This document shows positions 15,638-20,008 of a stretch of 20,008 nucleotides of DNA, piece by piece. Both the position numbers and the translations under genes were made by a program. Below the pieces are notes generated by a model, which saw nothing but the letters and a program-made list of their open reading frames with translations, made no database searches and was not told the DNA's origin. This DNA is from JAPKZH01 sp964537875 (GTDB taxonomy: Bacteria > Acidobacteriota > Aminicenantia > Aminicenantales > UBA4085). The stretch is from the NCBI GenBank assembly GCA_964537875.1, contig CAZIDN010000066.1:1-20008 (forward strand), read 5' to 3'. Position 1 is the first letter of the stretch, and each line of letters begins with the position of its first letter.

Positions 15638-17254
15638 ATGGAGACCAAAACTCTTCTGAACATGGCCTGGCCCGATTTTCTGGTGATCGCCGCGTATCTC
15701 GTCGGCATCGTCGGGCTGGGCTTTTGGGCGTGGGCCAGACGGAATAAACGTCAGTCCTCAAGCTCCGAATATTTCCTGGCGGGCAGCTCTCTGCGCTGGC
15801 CCGTGATCGGGCTGGCTCTTTTTTCCACGAATATCTCGACGACTCACCTCGTCAGCCTGGCCCAGGAGGGCTATGTCAACGGGCTGGCCTACGGGAATTT
15901 CGAATGGATGGCGACGTTCCTCCTCATCGTCCTCTCCCTCTTTTTCGCCCCGTTCTACATCCGGTCGAGGGTGGCGACCCTGCCTGACTTTTTGGAAAAG
16001 CGCTACAACCGCGCCTGCCGCGACTGGCTGGCCGTCCTTTCGATCATCTCGGCGGTTTTCATCCATATCGGGTTTTCCCTTTACACCGGAGCCCTGGTTT
16101 TAAAAGGAATGTTCGGGATCGAAATCAACACCAGCATCATCATCACCGCCCTGCTGACGGGCGCCTACACCATCATCGGGGGATTGTTGGCCGTAGTGAT
16201 GACCGAGTCCGTTCAGACCATTGTCCTGATCCTCGGCTCGGCCTGCGTCCTGGTGATCGGTTTCGTCGCTGTGGGCGGCTGGGGAGGTCTGGCGGCTTCG
16301 GTGGAGCCGGTCAAGCTGACCGTCTTGCGGACGGCCGCGGAAACGCCGAGCTTGCCCTGGTATTCTGTCTTCCTGGGCTATCCGATCATCGGGCTTTGGT
16401 ATTGGTGCGCCGACCAGACCATCGTTCAGCGCGTGCTCGGGGCCAGAGATGAGAGACAGGCCCGGCTCGGCCCGCTGTTCGCCGGGTTCATCAAAATCCT
16501 TCCCGTGTTTCTTTTTGTCCTTCCCGGCCTGATCGCCTTGGGCCTGGCCCGCCAGGGAAAATTGCCTGCCCCCGCAAATTCCGCGGACATCTATTCGGTC
16601 ATGATCAACAACCTTCTTCCGGTCGGTCTCAAGGGCCTTGTCGCGGCGGCGCTGCTGGCGGCGCTCATGAGCACGGTTTCGGGCGCCCTGAATTCCATCG
16701 CCACCCTTTTTACCCTGGACATCTACAAGCGCTGGAGGCCGGAAACGCCGGAGCGAAAATTGACCTTCATCGGCCGGGTCGTGACCCTGATCGCCATGAT
16801 CGCGGCTATCCTTTGGTCGCCGCTGGTCTCCCATTTCCAGAGCATTTTCCAGGGCATCGTCGCCGTGATCTGCTACATCTCGCCCCCGATCACGGCCGTG
16901 TTCGTCTGGGGCGTCTTCTGGAAAAAAGCCTCGGCCGCGGGGGCTTATGCGACCCTGTCCTTGGGTTCAGGCCTCGGCCTGGTCGTTTTTTTCCTGGACT
17001 GGTTCAAGGATAAAACGGGATGGAACATCCCTTCGATGATGGCCACGTTCTATCTCTTTGTGATCTGCTCCGGGATTCTTGTCATCGTCTCTCTCAAAAA
17101 GCCCCAGGTCCACACTGCGGAAAGCGCCAAATTGGTTTGGACGAGCCCCCTTGAGGCTGTCCGAGGAAGGTTCGCGGCCGGGGCGCTCGATTTCCGCATC
17201 GTCTCCGCGGTCTTGTTTGCGGCGATGGTCATTCTGTATATTGTTTTTGCCTAA
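15638..17254 (+). CDS. Sodium/sugar symporter (SSS family), second copy
   Basis: This 538-residue Na+-coupled transporter has about 14 membrane helices. Family marks are EYFLAGSSLRWPVIG (44-58), STNISTTHLVSLAQEGY (63-79), FEWM (88-91), GGLLAVVMTE (181-190), GLWYWCADQTIVQRVLGA (252-269) and MSTVSGALNSIATLFTLDIYKRW (344-366). By remembered alignment with Vibrio SGLT, the sugar-contact positions read H70, E89 and D259, against Q69, E88 and N260. This differs from the other symporter in the window and suggests a different sugar. Its position behind the fucosidase and the mutarotase makes L-fucose or L-rhamnose a sensible guess. The start ATG 15638 lies 21 nt after the mutarotase stop with a GAGAGG site, so the two genes are very likely co-transcribed. 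Confidence 0.9.
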   Translation: METKTLLNMAWPDFLVIAAYLVGIVGLGFWAWARRNKRQSSSSEYFLAGSSLRWPVIGLALFSTNISTTHLVSLAQEGYVNGLAYGNFEWMATFLLIVLSLFFAPFYIRSRVATLPDFLEKRYNRACRDWLAVLSIISAVFIHIGFSLYTGALVLKGMFGIEINTSIIITALLTGAYTIIGGLLAVVMTESVQTIVLILGSACVLVIGFVAVGGWGGLAASVEPVKLTVLRTAAETPSLPWYSVFLGYPIIGLWYWCADQTIVQRVLGARDERQARLGPLFAGFIKILPVFLFVLPGLIALGLARQGKLPAPANSADIYSVMINNLLPVGLKGLVAAALLAALMSTVSGALNSIATLFTLDIYKRWRPETPERKLTFIGRVVTLIAMIAAILWSPLVSHFQSIFQGIVAVICYISPPITAVFVWGVFWKKASAAGAYATLSLGSGLGLVVFFLDWFKDKTGWNIPSMMATFYLFVICSGILVIVSLKKPQVHTAESAKLVWTSPLEAVRGRFAAGALDFRIVSAVLFAAMVILYIVFA

Positions 17255-17295
17255 GTTTTTAGATGGTTCTCGTCCATCTCGTGTGAGTTAAAAAA

Positions 17296-17390
17296 GGAAA
17301 TGATCCGGAGACGGCTGAAGCGACCATGGAGGGCTCGGGAACGGCGTGAAAAACCCGGATAGGGAGCGAGGCCGTTTCCGGATCGTTTCC
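17296..17390. repeat. 20-bp-stem inverted repeat upstream of the serine hydrolase gene
   Basis: Bases 17296-17315 and 17371-17390 are reverse complements except at two positions, and both exceptions are G-T wobbles that would pair in RNA transcribed from the plus strand. The stem would thus be a continuous 20 bp. The 55-nt loop contains CGGG (17336-17339) facing CCCG (17354-17357), a possible inner hairpin. It lies about 78 nt before the ATG at 17468, so it may be a structured leader of that gene or a small repeated element. Confidence 0.55.
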
Positions 17391-17467
17391 CAGACAATTT
17401 TTTCCACAGGAAATGGAAGAGAACCATGGGAAAAAACAGAAAGGAAAATCAAAGGAGGAAATTAGCC

Positions 17468-18895
17468 ATGAAATTTTTCACGAAAAAAAGAATCTGGCTG
17501 GGGATCGTTGTCCTCGTTCTTGCGCTCGCCGTTTATATCGGCTATACGAACCGAGAGTACGTCCAACAGCTTCCCATCGGCTGCGGGGCCAAGGCGGAAC
17601 TCCTTTGCTCGGGCATCTTTGTCTCCGGCCGCGATGAAGCTTCGGTTTTGAGCGAGGACGTCGCCTTTCACCCTTTGTTCAAATTGTTTAAGCCGAAGAT
17701 CGACTATAACGAAAAGAGCGTGACCGTTTCCCTTTGGGGACTTGGCCTGTTCAAGAAGAAAGCCATCTATCACGATCAATTGGGCGCGATCCTTATTCAG
17801 AACGTCCCGGAGGACACGATCCGCGGTAGGAAGGTGAACATCCCATCGCCGGAGCCGGCCAATCCCGAAACGGTTCCCTGGCCGATGGGCGATCTCCTGC
17901 CTGCCGACCCGTCCCCTGGGAATGTCGATCCGGCCAAACTCAAGGCCGCTCTGGACAAGATTTTTTCCGAGCCGGAACCGACGCGACTCAAGCGGACACG
18001 GGCCGCCGTCGTCGTTTATGACGGCCGCATCCTGGCCGAGCGGTATGCCGACGGGATCACCAAGGACACCCGCTTGATCAGCTGGTCGGTAGCCAAGAGC
18101 ATCACCAACGCCCTGGTCGGAATTCTGGTCGGGCAGGGCAAGCTGAACATCAAAGATCCCGCGCCCGTTCCCGAGTGGGGGTCTCCGGATGATCCCCGTC
18201 ACGCCATCACGACCGACATGCTGCTGCGGATGAGCGGCGGCCAGGAATGGTATGAAGCCTATGCCGAACATCCCGTCTCCGACGTCAACATCATGCTCTT
18301 CACCAAGCCGGACATGGCCGCTTTCTCCGCGGCGAAGCCTCTCGCCGTCCCGCCCGATACCAAATGGGAATATTCGACGGGGACGACCATGATCATCAAC
18401 AGGATCATCCGGCAGGCCATCGGCAACGAGGAAGAATACTGGGCCTTTCCGCGCCGGGAGCTTTTTAACAAGATCGGCATGCGGAGCGCCGTCATCGAAA
18501 CCGACGCCTCGGGGACGTTCACGGCCGGCTCCGGTATTTATGTCTGCGCCCGCGATTATGCCCGGTTCGGCCTGCTCTATCTTCAGGACGGTGTCTGGCA
18601 AGGCGAAAGGATTCTTCCCGAGGGCTGGGTCGCTTATACGACAACCCCGACCCCGACGTCGAAAGCGGGCGATTACGGCGCCCAGTTCTGGCTGAACAAG
18701 GGAGATCCCAACGATCCGACGAAGCGCCCTTATCCCAAGCTGCCGCAGGACATGCTCATGGCCGATGGCTACCAAGGGCAAATGGTCGCGATCTTCCCCT
18801 CTCGCAAGCTCGTCGTCGTCCGTCTGGGCATGACTTGGGATAACGACTGGGGCAGGAGGGAATTCTTGGAAGATATTTTGAGCGCGATTTCGTAG
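17468..18895 (+). CDS. Membrane-anchored serine hydrolase, beta-lactamase/NylB-like
   Basis: This 475-residue protein of the penicillin-binding/class-C beta-lactamase fold has its nucleophile in SVAK (S207, K210). The second motif is Y302-S303 in EYSTGT, and the third-motif position is GYQGQ (434-438) instead of KTG or HxG. The SVAK, YS and GYxGQ combination is most like 6-aminohexanoate-dimer hydrolase (NylB)-type esterases and amidases, so cleavage of amides or esters is more likely than beta-lactam resistance. An N-terminal membrane helix (about 9-26) follows a KKR start, placing the enzyme outside the cytoplasm. ATG 17468 is set by AGGAGG at 17453-17458. A frame opening at 17426 would only add residues across that site. 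Its leader holds a long stem, and transcription converges on the stomatin gene. Confidence 0.87.
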   Translation: MKFFTKKRIWLGIVVLVLALAVYIGYTNREYVQQLPIGCGAKAELLCSGIFVSGRDEASVLSEDVAFHPLFKLFKPKIDYNEKSVTVSLWGLGLFKKKAIYHDQLGAILIQNVPEDTIRGRKVNIPSPEPANPETVPWPMGDLLPADPSPGNVDPAKLKAALDKIFSEPEPTRLKRTRAAVVVYDGRILAERYADGITKDTRLISWSVAKSITNALVGILVGQGKLNIKDPAPVPEWGSPDDPRHAITTDMLLRMSGGQEWYEAYAEHPVSDVNIMLFTKPDMAAFSAAKPLAVPPDTKWEYSTGTTMIINRIIRQAIGNEEEYWAFPRRELFNKIGMRSAVIETDASGTFTAGSGIYVCARDYARFGLLYLQDGVWQGERILPEGWVAYTTTPTPTSKAGDYGAQFWLNKGDPNDPTKRPYPKLPQDMLMADGYQGQMVAIFPSRKLVVVRLGMTWDNDWGRREFLEDILSAIS

Positions 18896-18900
18896 TGTAG

Positions 18901-18975
18901 CGGGGTCAAACCTACTCGTTACGCACCTTCTCGGGAGAAATCTTGCGGAATGCGTAATGAGTAGGTTTGACCCCG
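18901..18975. repeat. REP-like palindrome between convergent genes
   Basis: 25-nt arms at 18901-18925 and 18951-18975 are inverted copies with a single difference, which is a G-T wobble. The ends read CGGGGTCAAACCT and AGGTTTGACCCCG. The 25-nt loop holds a small stem, TTCT (18928-18931) and AGAA (18936-18939). It begins 5 nt after the hydrolase stop and ends 9 nt before the stomatin stop, so it fills the convergent gap and could end transcription from both sides. The ends resemble palindromes mobilised by REP-associated tyrosine transposases, although none is in the window. Confidence 0.75.
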
Positions 18976-18984
18976 ATTCAATGA

Positions 18985-19848
18985 TTATTTCTTAGGGATA
19001 GGAATGATTCCGCCGGCCAGCTCTCCGATCACGTTGATCAGTTCCGTGTTGGCGGGAACCACGATCTTGGCGTTATTGGCCAAGGCCTTTTCCACCGTTT
19101 CCAGCCTTCTCAACAACTGGGCGTTGCCGATGAAGTATTGATTGGCGGCCTCGTTGACGAGCTTGATGGCCTGGGCTTCTCCTTCGGCCTCGAGGATCCT
19201 GGCCTGCCTGATCCCCTCGGCTTTCTTGATCTCGGCGCGCCGGGCGCCGTCTGCCACCGTCTCCGTCGCCGTGGCAAAGTCGATCGCCGCGATCTTCTCG
19301 TTCTCCGCCTTGACGACCTTGTTCATCGTCTCCTGGACATCCTTCGGCGGGTCGATCTCTTTGAGCTCGGTCCTGACGATGTCGATGCCCCAGCTCTTTG
19401 TTTCCTCCCGCAACGTCTTTTGAAGCTCGAAGTTGATCTTGCCGCGTTCGCTGTTGGCGGATTTCAAGGTCAGGGTGCCGATGATATTCCTGAGCGTCGT
19501 TCGGGCCAGGTTGACGATCTGCCACTGGTAATTATTGACGTTATACTGGGAATTCTTGACGTTGTCCTCGTCGTCCTTGACCTTGAAATAGACCTGGGCG
19601 TCGACCCGGGCGTTTAAATTGTCGTTGGTGATGATTTCCTGGGGTTGGGCGTCCACCATGACCTCGGTGATATTGACCTGGAACAGCCTGTCGATGATCG
19701 GGATGATCCAGTTGAAGCCGCGACGGCCAAACCTCTTGTATTTGCCCAGGCGCTCGATCAGTCCCCGGTGCGTCGGCCGGACGATCCGGATCCCGCTGAA
19801 AAAGATGACGACGATGATCCCGACGACGATGAAGATGATGCTTTCCAT
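18985..19848 (-). CDS. SPFH/band-7 protein, stomatin/slipin type (QmcA-like)
   Basis: This 287-residue protein has a short N-terminal membrane helix (about 3-20) followed by the SPFH domain, which opens with RIVRPTHRGLIERLGKYKR and includes VDAQPQEIITNDNLNARVDA. The C-terminal coiled-coil region shows the family signature AEIKKAEGIRQARILEAEGEAQA. Such proteins oligomerise into membrane microdomain rings and often partner with proteases or NfeD. No NfeD gene follows here, since the next gene is convergent. ATG 19848 is chosen because AGGAGG lies at 19859-19854 on the minus strand. A longer frame from 19953 would run through that site and through the leader ORF. Length fits the 280-310 residues usual in the family. 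Confidence 0.93.
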   Translation of the reverse strand: MESIIFIVVGIIVVIFFSGIRIVRPTHRGLIERLGKYKRFGRRGFNWIIPIIDRLFQVNITEVMVDAQPQEIITNDNLNARVDAQVYFKVKDDEDNVKNSQYNVNNYQWQIVNLARTTLRNIIGTLTLKSANSERGKINFELQKTLREETKSWGIDIVRTELKEIDPPKDVQETMNKVVKAENEKIAAIDFATATETVADGARRAEIKKAEGIRQARILEAEGEAQAIKLVNEAANQYFIGNAQLLRRLETVEKALANNAKIVVPANTELINVIGELAGGIIPIPKK

Positions 19849-19858
19849 ATTCCCCTCC

Positions 19859-19903
19859 TTATTTCTCAGGGTGCATTCTGGCGATCGATAACATTTTATC
19901 CAT
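19859..19903 (-). CDS. Candidate 14-residue leader ORF upstream of the stomatin gene
   Basis: On the minus strand, GGGAGG (19914-19909) with 5-nt spacing precedes ATG 19903, which opens a 14-codon frame encoding MDKMLSIARMHPEK. Its TAA overlaps the first bases of the AGGAGG ribosome site of the stomatin gene, and the next ATG is only 10 nt further. Ribosomes finishing here could reinitiate or hold the downstream site open. No attenuation codon bias is obvious and no homology is claimed. It could also be chance. Confidence 0.4.
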   Translation of the reverse strand: MDKMLSIARMHPEK

Positions 19904-19936
19904 ATTTTCCTCCCGCTGCAATGCCATGATATTTTT

Positions 19937-19991
19937 CCGAAATTAGGATCCACTATCCTACATTCCGCACATCGGAGAGGCTAAATTTCGG
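19937..19991. repeat. Compact three-way-junction palindrome upstream of the stomatin gene
   Basis: An outer stem CCGAAAT (19937-19943) with ATTTCGG (19985-19991) encloses two adjacent hairpins. TAGGAT (19944-19949) faces ATCCTA (19955-19960) with a 5-nt loop, and TCCG (19964-19967) faces CGGA (19973-19976) with a 5-nt loop. The outer stem can extend to about 9-10 bp with one bulge if the first hairpin opens. It lies 34 nt before the leader ORF on the minus strand. It may be an RNA switch, a protein-binding site or a small repeat. Confidence 0.5.
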
Positions 19992-20008
19992 CATTTATTC
20001 TGTCCCCC

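Noticed and set aside
17261..17279. Hairpin AGATGG/CCATCT after the second symporter as terminator
   Set aside because: The stem is only 6 bp with a 7-nt loop, and the T-run lies before it, not after it, on the plus strand.
17462..18781. 439-codon frame on the minus strand
   Set aside because: It is the shadow of the serine hydrolase, whose SVAK, YS and GYQGQ motifs and ribosome site make the plus frame the real one.

Overview
The window is about 20 kb of bacterial chromosome with moderately high G+C coding sequence and one A+T-rich regulatory patch near 180-290. I count 13 confident protein genes plus one candidate 14-codon leader ORF. No tRNA, rRNA, CRISPR array or intact transposase was seen. 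The gene mix is secreted Asp-box propeller, sugar/Na+ symporters, URO-D-family proteins, a GH29 fucosidase, lipoproteins and a YaiO-type outer-membrane barrel. This fits a Gram-negative, polysaccharide-degrading heterotroph, and I would guess an Acidobacteriota/Aminicenantes-like lineage. That is inference from gene content, not a marker gene.

Layout. (1) 301-807: a PadR-type regulator behind a promoter carrying three TATATC repeats spaced exactly 10 nt apart. (2) 991-5706: a tight four-gene operon encoding an orphan receiver-domain protein, a membrane-anchored HEAT-repeat protein, a processive family-2 glycosyltransferase and a TPR plus beta-barrel YaiO-like outer-membrane protein. All junctions overlap by 4-10 nt. 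It reads as a small exopolysaccharide synthesis and export machine with a phospho-switch. (3) 5769-9394: a Tat-type metallophosphoesterase lipoprotein, a URO-D-family protein without the zinc cysteines, and a vSGLT-like symporter. (4) 9528-11891 (minus): a large secreted Asp-box propeller, divergent from (5) 12068-13132, a second URO-D-family protein that keeps the His-Cys-Cys/Cys-Gly-Cys metal motif and appears to be read from a leaderless mRNA. (6) 13353-17254: lipoprotein alpha-L-fucosidase, exported RhaM-type mutarotase and a second sugar symporter, a plausible route for cleaving, anomer-converting and importing a 6-deoxy-L-sugar. (7) 17468-18895: an NylB/class-C-like serine hydrolase. (8) 18985-19848 (minus): a stomatin/SPFH protein, convergent with the hydrolase.

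The least explained material is non-coding. Several gaps hold sizeable inverted repeats: 13136-13320 (arms of about 60 nt enclosing two more hairpins), 14925-15168, 17296-17390, 18901-18975 (REP-like, with a 12-nt partial copy at 9415-9426) and 19937-19991 (outer stem with two inner hairpins). These, the receiver/HEAT/GT2/YaiO operon, and the paired URO-D and symporter genes beside fucoside catabolism are the parts most worth a second look.
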